DNA of 64,000 bases from Sinorhizobium fredii USDA 205 (GTDB taxonomy: Bacteria; Pseudomonadota; Alphaproteobacteria; Rhizobiales; Rhizobiaceae), in assembly GCF_001461695.1 (NCBI RefSeq), contig NZ_AUTC01000120.1:1-64000 (forward strand), given 5' to 3'. The translations under genes were made by a program, and so were the position numbers. The notes beneath the pieces were generated by a model. That model did no database searches, was not told where the DNA came from, and saw only the letters and a program-made list of their open reading frames with translations. Of this stretch, positions 1-8,217 are shown one piece after another (within the stretch, counting starts at the first letter, position 1; every line of letters starts with the position of its first letter).

Positions 1-40
1 CATCATGCTCTGGCTCAAATGATTAAATTGTCACTACAGC

Positions 41-1468
41 CTAGCCGTGATTGATCATGATGTGGCGAACGGTGGTGTAATCCTCGAGCGCGTAGACGGA
101 CATGTCCTTGCCGTAGCCGGACTGCTTGACGCCGCCGTGCGGCATTTCATTGGTCAGCATGAAATGGGTGTTGATCCAGGTGCAGCCATATTGCAGCCGT
201 GAGGCGGCCTTCATCGCCCTGCTGATATCCTTCGTCCAGACGGAGGAGGCGAGGCCATAGTCGCTGTCATTCGCCCAGGCGACGACGTCGTCCTTGCCGG
301 TGAAGCGCGTCACGGAAACGACCGGCCCGAAGACTTCGCGCCGGACGATCTCGTCCTCCTGCGTCGCGCCGGCAACGACGGTCGGCTGGAAGAAGAAACC
401 CTCCGCGCTGCCTGTGCGTCCGCCGGTGGTGATCTCGATATGCTTCTGGTCCGCCGCCCGCTCGACGAAGCTCGCGACGCGATCGCGCTGGCGCTTGGAG
501 ATCAGCGGCCCGATCTCATTCTCGGTGTCGTCCGCAAGGTTGTAGCGGATCGTGGAAACGGCGTTTGTGAGGTCGGCGACGAGCTTCTCGTAGATGCCGG
601 CTTCGGCATAGATGCGGCAGGCGGCGGTGCAGTCCTGGCCGGCATTGTAATAGCCGAAGGTGCGGATGCCGTTGACGACTGCCTCGAGATCGGCGTCGTC
701 ATAGACGATGACCGGCGCCTTGCCGCCGAGTTCGAGATGGGTCCGCTTGACCGTCTTCGCCGCGGCGGTGAGCACCTTCTTGCCGGTGGCGATGTCGCCG
801 GTGATCGACACCATCGAGACCTTGGGATGGTTGATCAACGCATTGCCGACCGTTTCGCCACGGCCGGTGATGACGTTGACGACTCCCTCGGGGAGAATGT
901 CGGCCAAGAGCCGCGCCAGCTTCAGGGCGGTCAGCGGCGTCTGCTCCGAGGGCTTGAAGACCACGGTGTTGCCGCCGGCGATCGCCGGTGCCAGCTTCCA
1001 GGCCATCATCATCAAGGGATAGTTCCAGGGCGCGATGGAGCCGACGATGCCGATCGGGTCGCGGCGAATCATCGAGGTGTGGCCCGGCAGGTATTCGCCG
1101 GCCGTCGGCCCATGCAGGTTGCGCACCGCGCCGGCAAAGAAACGCCAGCAATCGATGATCGCCGGCAGCTCGTCGTTCTTCACCGCATTGATCGGCTTGC
1201 CGCAGTTCAGGGCTTCGAGCGCGGCAAAGTCGTCGGCGTGTTTCTCGATCGCATCGGCGATTTTCAGGAGATGGCTCGAACGCTCGGCCGGCGTCGTCTC
1301 AGACCAGGTGACGAAGGCGCGCTCTGCCGCGTCGACGGCGGTGTCGATCTGCGCATGGGAGGCTTCGGCGAGGTCGATGATCCTGGCGCCCGTCCGCGGG
1401 TTCAGGATGTGCTCTTCGGCCTCGGTTCCGGCCTCGAAGCGCGATCCGATCAGGAGTTGGGTGTCCAT
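41..1468 (-). CDS. patD: gamma-aminobutyraldehyde dehydrogenase (PatD/YdcW type)
   Basis: NAD-dependent aldehyde dehydrogenase of 475 residues, full length for the family. Expected to oxidise 4-aminobutanal, made from putrescine, to GABA in the cytoplasm. The catalytic set is present: Asn149 in PWNYP, Glu246 in LELGGK and the nucleophile Cys280 in GQDC. It is the last gene of a minus-strand operon whose order (binding protein, ATPase, permease, permease, aldehyde dehydrogenase) matches E. coli ydcSTUVW, which supports the substrate. The start ATG at 1468 lies 25 nt after the upstream permease stop. The substrate assignment is by family and context; another amino-aldehyde is possible. Confidence 0.85.
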   Translation of the reverse strand: MDTQLLIGSRFEAGTEAEEHILNPRTGARIIDLAEASHAQIDTAVDAAERAFVTWSETTPAERSSHLLKIADAIEKHADDFAALEALNCGKPINAVKNDELPAIIDCWRFFAGAVRNLHGPTAGEYLPGHTSMIRRDPIGIVGSIAPWNYPLMMMAWKLAPAIAGGNTVVFKPSEQTPLTALKLARLLADILPEGVVNVITGRGETVGNALINHPKVSMVSITGDIATGKKVLTAAAKTVKRTHLELGGKAPVIVYDDADLEAVVNGIRTFGYYNAGQDCTAACRIYAEAGIYEKLVADLTNAVSTIRYNLADDTENEIGPLISKRQRDRVASFVERAADQKHIEITTGGRTGSAEGFFFQPTVVAGATQEDEIVRREVFGPVVSVTRFTGKDDVVAWANDSDYGLASSVWTKDISRAMKAASRLQYGCTWINTHFMLTNEMPHGGVKQSGYGKDMSVYALEDYTTVRHIMINHG

Positions 1469-1493
1469 GTCTGTTCTCCCTTGATGTTCGATG

Positions 1494-2309
1494 TCATTTG
1501 CCGGCGCCGGCGATCTGGTCGCCGTCGCGGGTGAGGTAGTAGGCGCCGAGGATCGGCAGGAAGGTGACGATGACGACGATCATCGCGACGACGTTGGTCA
1601 CCGGCCGCTGGCGCGGGCGGATCAATTCCTCCAGCATCCAGATCGGCAGGGTCGACTGCTGCCCGGCGGTGAAGGTCGTGACGATCACCTCGTCGAAGGA
1701 AAGCGCGAAGGCCAGCATGCCGCCGGCAAGCAGCGCCGTGCCGATGTTCGGCAGGATGACGTAGCGGAAGGTCTGGAAGCCGTCGGCGCCAAGGTCCATC
1801 GAGGCTTCGATGAGCGAACCGGAGATCCGCCGGAAGCGGGCGACGGCGTTGTTGTAGACGACGACAATGCAGAAGGTCGCGTGGCCGAGCACGATCGTCC
1901 AGAATGAGAACGGGATGTCCGCCATCGAGAAAGCCGAGCGCAGCGCGATGCCGGTGATGATGCCGGGGAGTGCGATCGGCAGGATGACCAGCAGCGACAC
2001 CGTCTCGCGGCCGAAGAAGCGCGTCTGGCTGACCGCGGCGGCGCAAAGCGTGCCGAGGACGAGCGCTGCACCGGTGGCGATCGCGGCGACCTTGACGGAG
2101 AGGGTGAGGGCGGCCCAGACATCCGGCCGGTCCCAGGCCACCGCGAACCATTGGGTGGTCAGCCCCGGCGGCGGGAATTGATAGGTCTTTTCCTCCGTCG
2201 TGAAGGCGTAGAGGAAGATCAGCAGGATCGGCACGTGCATGAAGGCAAGGCCGGCGGCTGCGGCGACCTTCAGGCCAAGGGGCGCGCGGTTCGATTTCTC
2301 AGAGCGCAT
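1494..2309 (-). CDS. polyamine-type ABC transporter permease (YdcV/PotC-like)
   Basis: Inner-membrane permease of 271 residues with about six hydrophobic segments and the BPD-transporter loop around [20 protein letters not shown] that contacts the ATPase. Start chosen at 2309 ([10 protein letters not shown]) because it directly precedes the first membrane segment and overlaps the upstream permease stop by 11 nt; the longer frame upstream is arginine/serine-rich and reads antisense to nothing recognisable. Second permease of the ydcSTUV-like putrescine/spermidine importer. Confidence 0.85.
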   Translation of the reverse strand: MRSEKSNRAPLGLKVAAAAGLAFMHVPILLIFLYAFTTEEKTYQFPPPGLTTQWFAVAWDRPDVWAALTLSVKVAAIATGAALVLGTLCAAAVSQTRFFGRETVSLLVILPIALPGIITGIALRSAFSMADIPFSFWTIVLGHATFCIVVVYNNAVARFRRISGSLIEASMDLGADGFQTFRYVILPNIGTALLAGGMLAFALSFDEVIVTTFTAGQQSTLPIWMLEELIRPRQRPVTNVVAMIVVIVTFLPILGAYYLTRDGDQIAGAGK

Positions 2310-3249
2310 CGAAGGCCCCCATGCGTTTGGCCATCCAGAGATAGGCACCCATGATGACGATCGGCACGACGGTGAAGGCTGCGGCGAGAGGAATGTTGCC
2401 GGCCGTGCCCTGCTGGGCATAGACGGCCTGGCCGATGAACAGCCGCGACGAGCCGATAATCTGCGGGATGATGTAGTCGCCGAGCGTCAGCGAGAAGGTG
2501 AAGATCGAACCGGCGACGACACCGGGCAGCGCCAGCGGGAAAAGCACATGGCGGAAGGTCTGTGCCGGCGTGCCGCCGAGGTCGGACGAGGCTTCGATGA
2601 GGTTTGCCGGCACGCGCTCCAGCGCCGCCTGGATCGGCAGGATCATGAAGGGCATCCAGACATAGACGAAGACGATGAAGGTGCCCGTGTAGCTGACCGA
2701 GAGCGAATTGCCGCCGACGATCGGCAGCGCCAGCCAGGCATCGAGCAACCAGAGGAGGTTCAGCTTCTCGAAGATCCAGGTGAGGATGCCTTCCTTGGCA
2801 AGGATCAGCTTCCAGGCATAAACCTTGACGAGGTAGCTCGACCAGAGCGGCAACATGACGGCGAGATAGAAGAGCGCCTTCCATTTGCCGCGCGCATAGC
2901 GGGCTGCGTAATAGGCGATCGGGAAAGCGATGAAGGCCGAGAAGAGTGTCACAAGCGCCGCCATCGAGACGGTGCGAAGGATGATATCGAGATTGGCTTC
3001 GCTGAGAAGCTGACGGTAGGTCGCCAGCGTGAACTCGTAATTGATGAGGCCGGAAAACTCGTCGATCGAGAAGAAGCTCTGAAGGAGCAGCGCGAAAAGC
3101 GAGCCGAGATAGACGACGCCGAGCCACAACAGGGGCGGACCGAGCAGCACCGTCAGCAGCACATGCGGGTGCCGCCAGAAAAAGTCCGAGAGACGGCCGG
3201 CCGGGCTGCGGCGCTCAGGAAGGACGAAGGTTTCGGCGACAATCGTCAT
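2299..3249 (-). CDS. polyamine-type ABC transporter permease (YdcU/PotB-like)
   Basis: Inner-membrane permease of 316 residues with a ~35-residue cytoplasmic N-terminus followed by six predicted membrane segments. The coupling loop is visible at [20 protein letters not shown]. The start overlaps the ATPase stop as ATGA (3246-3249) and the end overlaps the next permease start, so the genes are translationally coupled. It pairs with the downstream permease to form the channel of the ydc-like uptake system. Confidence 0.86.
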   Translation of the reverse strand: MTIVAETFVLPERRSPAGRLSDFFWRHPHVLLTVLLGPPLLWLGVVYLGSLFALLLQSFFSIDEFSGLINYEFTLATYRQLLSEANLDIILRTVSMAALVTLFSAFIAFPIAYYAARYARGKWKALFYLAVMLPLWSSYLVKVYAWKLILAKEGILTWIFEKLNLLWLLDAWLALPIVGGNSLSVSYTGTFIVFVYVWMPFMILPIQAALERVPANLIEASSDLGGTPAQTFRHVLFPLALPGVVAGSIFTFSLTLGDYIIPQIIGSSRLFIGQAVYAQQGTAGNIPLAAAFTVVPIVIMGAYLWMAKRMGAFDAL

Positions 3250-4244
3250 GCGTCCTCCATCGGGTGAAGGTCGCGGGCGGCAAAGCTGATCGTCACCGGG
3301 CTGCCGATCGCAGGGACGCTGTGTGCAGCGGGACTGGCGACGGCAATGCGGTTGCCGTCGACATCGACCACGATGCGGTTGGTCGCGCCGAGGAAGCTGC
3401 GGCCGGCGACGGTGCCGGAGAGGCTGAGCGCGCCGTCCGCCGCCGGCGCGATCGCCACCGCCTCCGGCCTCAGGCTGGCGAAGGAGGCTTGCAGCCCGAG
3501 CCTCTGGCAGAGCTTGGCCGTGAGCACGTTCGACGAACCGACGAAGTCGGCGACGAAACGGGTCTTCGGCTGGTTGTAGACGTCCTCCGGGCGGCCGAGC
3601 TGCTGGATGCGGCCTTCGTTGAAGACGGCAACGCGGTCGGCCATCGACAATGCCTCGCCCTGGTCGTGGGTGACGAAGACGAAGGTGATGCCGAGCGATT
3701 TCTGCAGGCTCTTCAGTTCCTCCTGCATCTGTTCGCGCAGCTTCAGGTCAAGCGCGCCGAGCGGCTCGTCGAGAAGCAGCACCTTGGGCTTGTTGACGAG
3801 GGCGCGGGCCAGCGCGACGCGCTGGCGCTGGCCGCCGGACAACTGACCGGGCCGGCGTGTTCCGTAGCCGGGGAGCTTGACCATGGCGAGCGCATCTTCC
3901 GCCGCTTTTCGCCTTTCCTCGCGGCCGATCCCCTTGACCATCAGGCCGTAGGCGACGTTGTCGAGAATGGAGAGATGCGGAAACAGGGCATAGTCCTGGA
4001 ACACGGTGTTGACGCTGCGGCGATAGGGCGGCACGCCTTCTGCCGTCTCGCCAAATATCTCGATGTGCCCGGCGGTCGGCTGCTCGAAGCCAGCCATCAA
4101 CCTCAGGCAGGTCGTCTTGCCCGAGCCGGAGGGCCCGAGCATCGCGAAGAACTCGCCCTCGGCGATCGAAAGGTTGACGCGATCGACGGCGCGCACCGCA
4201 CCGAAATGGCGGGAAATGTTGTCGAAGAGGACGGCGGTGGTCAT
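3246..4244 (-). CDS. polyamine-type ABC transporter ATP-binding protein (YdcT/PotA-like)
   Basis: ATPase of 332 residues. Walker A GPSGSGKTT at about residues 37-45, signature LSGGQRQR, Walker B LLLDEP and a C-terminal TOBE-like region, as in PotA. The start was placed at 4244 (MTTAVLFDNISRHFG), where the conserved N-terminus begins; an in-frame extension to 4337 runs through a REP-like repeat and is unlikely to be translated. Energises the permeases encoded immediately downstream with overlapping ends. Confidence 0.88.
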   Translation of the reverse strand: MTTAVLFDNISRHFGAVRAVDRVNLSIAEGEFFAMLGPSGSGKTTCLRLMAGFEQPTAGHIEIFGETAEGVPPYRRSVNTVFQDYALFPHLSILDNVAYGLMVKGIGREERRKAAEDALAMVKLPGYGTRRPGQLSGGQRQRVALARALVNKPKVLLLDEPLGALDLKLREQMQEELKSLQKSLGITFVFVTHDQGEALSMADRVAVFNEGRIQQLGRPEDVYNQPKTRFVADFVGSSNVLTAKLCQRLGLQASFASLRPEAVAIAPAADGALSLSGTVAGRSFLGATNRIVVDVDGNRIAVASPAAHSVPAIGSPVTISFAARDLHPMEDA

Positions 4245-4264
4245 TAGGGCACTCCAGAGGTTTT

Positions 4265-4319
4265 TGCCCCTCATCCGCCCTGCCAGGCACCTTCTCCCCG
4301 CAGGCGGGGCGAAGGGGAC
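4265..4319. repeat. REP-like palindromic element
   Basis: Intergenic GC-rich palindrome with the core TTCTCCCCGC/GCGGGG found again at 20060-20200 and 26912-26970. It begins with CCCCTCATCCG. No coding signal. Sits between the binding-protein and ATPase genes of the ydc-like operon, where it may trim or stabilise mRNA. Confidence 0.7.
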
Positions 4320-4349
4320 TCGTGGCAAACGCGGCATACGGAGACGAAC

Positions 4350-4437
4350 TCCCTCCCCCTTCTGGGAGAGGGTTGGGGAGGGGACTTGAGAAAACCCCTT
4401 CCGGCCCTGCGGGCCGCCCTCCTCACAAGGAGGAGGG
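4350..4437. repeat. paired inverted REP-like elements
   Basis: Two related short palindromes in opposite orientation: a left copy at about 4350-4385 (CCCTCCCCCTT...GGTTGGGGAGGGG) and a right copy at about 4403-4437 (GGCCCTGCGGGCC...CTCACAAGGAGGAGGG). The same paired arrangement recurs at 18603, 21737 and 40487. Confidence 0.65.
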
Positions 4438-4448
4438 AAAGCGGCGGC

Positions 4449-5609
4449 TTACCGTCCGCCGATCACGCCGATATAGTCGGAGACCCAGCGATGATAGGGC
4501 ACGCATTCGCCCTGGCTTGCGCACTTGGCAACCGGCGTCTTCCAGAACTTGACCTTGTCGAAGTCGTTGTAGCCATTGGCCTGGCAGCCTTCATCGGTCA
4601 GAAGCTCGTTGCCCTTGCAGGCGGCGCCAACCGAGGGGTTCGCCCCGAACCAGGCGGATACATCGCCCTGGACCTTCGGCGAGAGCGAATGCTCCATCCA
4701 CATATAGGCGCAGTTCGGATGTTCGCTGTCGGCATGCAGCATGGTCGTGTCCGCCCAGCCCGTCACTCCTTCTTCAGGGAATACCGACTCGATCGGCTGC
4801 TTTTCTGCCAGCATAAGATTGACCTGGAACGGCCAGGTGCCGGAGGCGACGACGCCTTCATTCTTGAAGTCGTCGATCTGGATCATCGCGTCGTGCCAGT
4901 AGCGGCCGACGAGGGTGCGCTGGACGCGCAGCAGATCGAGGGCGGCCTTGTACTGCTCTTCATTGAGCTCGTAAGGGTCCTTGATGCCGAGCTCGGGCTT
5001 GTGGGCCATCAGATAGTTGGCGGCATCGGCGACATGGATGGGGCCGTCATAGGCCTGGATGCGGCCCTTGTTGGATTTGCCGTCCGGGAGCGTCATCTCC
5101 TCGAAGACGACGTTCCAGCTTTTCGGCGGCTGCCCCTTGAAGGCTTCCGTGTTGTACATCAGCACGTTCGGGCCCCAGACATAGGGCGTACCGTAATGAA
5201 CGTCGTTGACCGTATGCCAGGGTGCGTTCTGCATGCGCTCGTCGATCGTCGTCCAGCTCGGAATGAGGGCGGTGTTGATCGGCTGGACGCGCTTGCCGGC
5301 GACAAGGCGAAGCGAGGCGTCGCCCGAGGCGGTGACGAGGTCGAAGCCGCCTTCGTTCATCAACGCGACCATTTCGTCGGAGGTGGCGGCGGTCTTGACG
5401 CTGACCTTGCAGCCCGACTTCTTCTCGAATTCGGTGACCCAGTCGTAGCTCTTGTCGGTTTCGCCGCGCTCGATGTAGCCGGGCCAGGCGACGATCGACA
5501 GTTGGCCTTCACCCTGGCCGAGCTCCTTCAGCGGCTCCTGCGCAAGCGCCGGGGCAACGAGGCCGAGCGTAAGGGTAAGCGCTGTGCAGGATTTCAAGAT
5601 CTGCTTCAT
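4449..5609 (-). CDS. polyamine-type ABC transporter substrate-binding protein (YdcS-like)
   Basis: Periplasmic binding protein of 386 residues in the PotD/PotF/YdcS group. A Sec signal peptide is clear (hydrophobic residues 8-22, cleavage about ALA|QE at 23/24). The mature start QLSIVAWPGYIERG is typical of polyamine binders. Several cysteines near the C-terminus (GAACKGNELLTDEGCQ, CASQGEC) suggest disulfides. A good Shine-Dalgarno (GGGGAGAC) precedes the ATG at 5609. First gene of the transporter operon; the LysR gene lies upstream on the same strand and a palindrome at 5711-5727 sits between them. Confidence 0.87.
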   Translation of the reverse strand: MKQILKSCTALTLTLGLVAPALAQEPLKELGQGEGQLSIVAWPGYIERGETDKSYDWVTEFEKKSGCKVSVKTAATSDEMVALMNEGGFDLVTASGDASLRLVAGKRVQPINTALIPSWTTIDERMQNAPWHTVNDVHYGTPYVWGPNVLMYNTEAFKGQPPKSWNVVFEEMTLPDGKSNKGRIQAYDGPIHVADAANYLMAHKPELGIKDPYELNEEQYKAALDLLRVQRTLVGRYWHDAMIQIDDFKNEGVVASGTWPFQVNLMLAEKQPIESVFPEEGVTGWADTTMLHADSEHPNCAYMWMEHSLSPKVQGDVSAWFGANPSVGAACKGNELLTDEGCQANGYNDFDKVKFWKTPVAKCASQGECVPYHRWVSDYIGVIGGR

Positions 5610-5710
5610 CGAAGTCTCCCCAGTTTGCGCCGCATTTCGCGGACTTTTTCCCTGAGATGAAGCGTGCCTCTATTTCTCCGCATTCGCAAATTCATTAATC
5701 AGAATGTCAG

Positions 5711-5727
5711 TATCGGATTTTCCGATA
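5711..5727. promoter_or_regulatory. candidate operator palindrome (LysR-type)
   Basis: Perfect inverted repeat TATCGGA-TTT-TCCGATA about 100 bp before the binding-protein start. It fits a T-N11-A-type LysR box and lies downstream of a LysR gene. No T-run follows, so it is unlikely to be a terminator. Binding is inferred. Confidence 0.45.
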
Positions 5728-5753
5728 TCGGATGATGATGGGCAGGGCCGGAG

Positions 5754-6662
5754 CTAGCGAGGGCGCGCGCTGCGCAGGGCTTCGGCGATGCCGACAAAAT
5801 CGCGCGCCGACTGCGGCAGGCTCGAGCCTTTGCGCCAGACCATGCCGACCTGAACGACGGGCAGCGCGCCGGAAACGTCGCGGCTCTCGATCCGGTCGCC
5901 TTCCAGCGACCAGGGCCGGTAGACGAGGTCAGGCAAGAGGGCGATGCCGGCGCCGGTCGCGACCAGGCTTCTGACCGCCTCGACCGAGCGGGTGCGAAAG
6001 GCGACATGCGGGCGGGCGCCGAGCGCAGAGAGCAGCTTGCCGGTGTTTTCCTCGATCTCGTCGACCGTCAGCATGATCAGAGGTTCCTTGGCGATATCCT
6101 CGACCGAGATGATGTCGGCGCTGACAAGCGGATGGCCGATCGGCAGCCAGAGCCGGTAGGGCGAGGTTTCGAGGATTTCCGCCTGCAGCGCCATGCGGTC
6201 GCGCAGGTTGGAGATCACCATGACGGCGACATCGAGTTCGCCGCCGATCAGCAGGTGCTCGAGATAGGAGCCGTTGTCCTCGATGGCGCTGACCTCGACA
6301 CCCGGGCAGGCGCGGCGATAACGGGCGAGCAGGTCCGAGAGCACGTAGCCGGCGACGAGCGAGGTGACGCCGAGATTGAGCTTGCCACCACGCTCCTCGC
6401 GGCTGTCAGAAAAACTGCGCCGCGCATCCGAAACATCGGCGAGGATCTTCGTCGCGTGGCGGAGGAACTGGTGACCGTTATGGGTGATCGACAGACCGCG
6501 CGGATGGCGGTCGAAAAGCTCGACACCGAGATCGGACTCCAGTTCCTTGATCGCTTCGGTGATCGAGGACTGCGAGATCGACAGGTTCTGCGCCGCGCGG
6601 GTCACCGAGCCCTGCTCGGCGACGGCGACGAAATATTGCAACTGCCGGAGTGTGAATGCCAT
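5754..6662 (-). CDS. LysR-family transcriptional regulator
   Basis: 302-residue regulator. The N-terminal winged helix-turn-helix (FTLRQLQYFVAVAEQGSVTRAAQNL) covers residues 1-62 and a periplasmic-binding-like effector domain follows. The start at 6662 (MAFTLRQLQYF) is the family start; an in-frame extension to 6782 crosses the promoter region shared with the divergent hydrolase gene. Its likely target is the downstream polyamine/PatD operon on the same strand, or the divergent hydrolase at 6786. The effector is unknown. Confidence 0.88.
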   Translation of the reverse strand: MAFTLRQLQYFVAVAEQGSVTRAAQNLSISQSSITEAIKELESDLGVELFDRHPRGLSITHNGHQFLRHATKILADVSDARRSFSDSREERGGKLNLGVTSLVAGYVLSDLLARYRRACPGVEVSAIEDNGSYLEHLLIGGELDVAVMVISNLRDRMALQAEILETSPYRLWLPIGHPLVSADIISVEDIAKEPLIMLTVDEIEENTGKLLSALGARPHVAFRTRSVEAVRSLVATGAGIALLPDLVYRPWSLEGDRIESRDVSGALPVVQVGMVWRKGSSLPQSARDFVGIAEALRSARPR

Positions 6663-6785
6663 GGAGTGAATAAACACCGGGCCGCAAGAGGATGGCAAGT
6701 CAGGCGGCACACCACGCCATGGTTTGGCGCATTTCGTCGTGCGTGACGAAGGGACGGTGCTAAGGTGCGCTCGGGGGAGCACAAG

Positions 6786-7709
6786 ATGGATTCAGGACGA
6801 TCAAGACCGATGCCGATGGAGCCCGGCATTCTCGCCTTTCATGAGCGTTGTGAGGCGTTTTATCCGGCCGACGCGGTAAACGCTTCCGTCGCGCAGCAGC
6901 GGCGATGGTACGATGCCCTCTGCGCCGAGTTCGACGCCCCGTCGCCGGCGGGGCTGACGCGGCGCGACGAGGTCGTGGCCGGACGCATTCCTATCCGCCA
7001 CTACAGACCGGCGGAGGTCGCGACCGACACCCGGATTTTCTACATTCATGGTGGCGGCTTCGTCGTCGGGTCGCTGGAAAGCCATGACGCTATCTGTGCC
7101 GAACTCGCTCACGGCGCGCGCGCCGGGCTGGTCTCGGTCGATTATCGGCTGGCGCCGGAGCATGTCTGGCCAGCGGCCTTCGAGGATTGCTATGCGGTGC
7201 TCGAAAACCTGCTTGCCGACGACCGCCCCCTCGTCGTCGTGGGCGACAGTGCCGGCGGCAATCTCGTCGCTGGCATCGTCCTCAAGGCGAAAGCCGAGGG
7301 GCATTCCGGCATTGGCGGCCAGGCGTTGATCTATCCCGGCCTCGGCGGCGATCTTGTCAGCGGTTCCTATGTCGAGATGGCGGAGGCTCCGGGTCTTTCG
7401 ACGACGGACGTTGCCTATTATCGCGAGGTGCAGAAGGCACCGGCCGACAGCCCTCTTGCGCATCCGTTGAGGGCGGATGATCTGGCCGGGCTGCCGCCGG
7501 CCTACATCACCGCCGCGCATTTCGACCCATTGCGCGACGACGCGCGAACCTATGCCGCGCGCCTGGCACTGGCGGGCGTGGACGTCACTTACCGGGAGGA
7601 GCCCCAGATGATCCATGCCTGGCTCCGGGCGCGGCACATGAGTCCAGGAGCACGCGAAGGCTTCGACCACCTCGTCCATGGCGTGGCGCGGCTGGTCGGG
7701 ACAGCTTGA
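6786..7709 (+). CDS. alpha/beta hydrolase, HSL-type esterase
   Basis: 307-residue cytoplasmic hydrolase. Hormone-sensitive-lipase family features: oxyanion motif HGGG at residues 88-91, nucleophile Ser155 in GDSAGG, and likely Asp247 and His277 completing the triad. The start was put at ATG 6786 because GGGGGAG lies six bases upstream; an ATG at 6765 in frame lacks such a site. Divergent from the LysR gene with 123 bp between them, and followed after 3 bp by an ACT-domain gene, so the two are probably cotranscribed. Substrate unknown: a short-chain ester or carbamate is typical. Confidence 0.83.
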   Translation: MDSGRSRPMPMEPGILAFHERCEAFYPADAVNASVAQQRRWYDALCAEFDAPSPAGLTRRDEVVAGRIPIRHYRPAEVATDTRIFYIHGGGFVVGSLESHDAICAELAHGARAGLVSVDYRLAPEHVWPAAFEDCYAVLENLLADDRPLVVVGDSAGGNLVAGIVLKAKAEGHSGIGGQALIYPGLGGDLVSGSYVEMAEAPGLSTTDVAYYREVQKAPADSPLAHPLRADDLAGLPPAYITAAHFDPLRDDARTYAARLALAGVDVTYREEPQMIHAWLRARHMSPGAREGFDHLVHGVARLVGTA

Positions 7710-7712
7710 CGC

Positions 7713-8141
7713 ATGGGCGGAGAGACCGATCTGCGGCGCCTGCTTGGTGAGATGAAGCCGATCCTGGGCGAAGGCGAGTATGTCTACTGCGCCGTTGACG
7801 GTGGCGTCGCACCTTGGCTTGCCCTCGATCCCATCGGCACCTTCCGCGAGGCGGAAGGGCTGACGCTTATCCTCGAACGGTCAAGCGCGGATGCGGCGGG
7901 GCTTTCCTACGGCCCGGTTCTGCGGCTGATCACGCTCAGCGTTCATTCCGCGCTGGAGGCGGTGGGGTTGACGGCGTCCGTATCTGCAGCGCTCACCCGT
8001 GCGAATATTAGCGCCAACGTGGTGGCGGCCTATTACCACGACCACATCTTCGTGCCGGCGGCGGATGCGGAGCGGGCGCTGGCGGTGCTGCGGGCTTTGA
8101 GCCGCGGGGACAATGGAGGGGTAAACTGCCCCTTACCCTGA
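7713..8141 (+). CDS. ACT-domain protein (DUF2241/ACT_7-like)
   Basis: 142-residue protein of the small double-ACT family. The recognisable parts are LDPIGTFREAEGLTLILER in the first half and VGLTASVSAALTRANISANVVAAYYHDHIFVP in the second, the usual ligand-interface loop. Such proteins are thought to sense amino acids, but no ligand is known here. It follows the esterase gene after only 3 bp and is probably in the same transcript. Ends about 75 bp before a convergent gene. Confidence 0.72.
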   Translation: MGGETDLRRLLGEMKPILGEGEYVYCAVDGGVAPWLALDPIGTFREAEGLTLILERSSADAAGLSYGPVLRLITLSVHSALEAVGLTASVSAALTRANISANVVAAYYHDHIFVPAADAERALAVLRALSRGDNGGVNCPLP

Positions 8142-8172
8142 CCCTCCCCGTTCTGACGGGAAGAGGGGACTT
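8130..8172. repeat. REP-like palindromic element
   Basis: Palindrome with CCCTTACCCTGACCCTCCCCG...CGGGAAGAGGGGACTT located between the convergent ACT-domain and CocE genes. It resembles half of the 26912-26970 element and may act as a bidirectional transcript end. Confidence 0.55.
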
Positions 8173-8217
8173 GCGGCAGCGGGATGAAGGGCCGAGGCAT
8201 CCGTGTGTGTGGACGAC

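Noticed and set aside
440..1534. Long plus-strand open frame opposite patD
   Set aside because: It lies antisense to a complete aldehyde dehydrogenase, has no ribosome site, and an arginine/aspartate-rich shadow composition typical of high-GC genomes.
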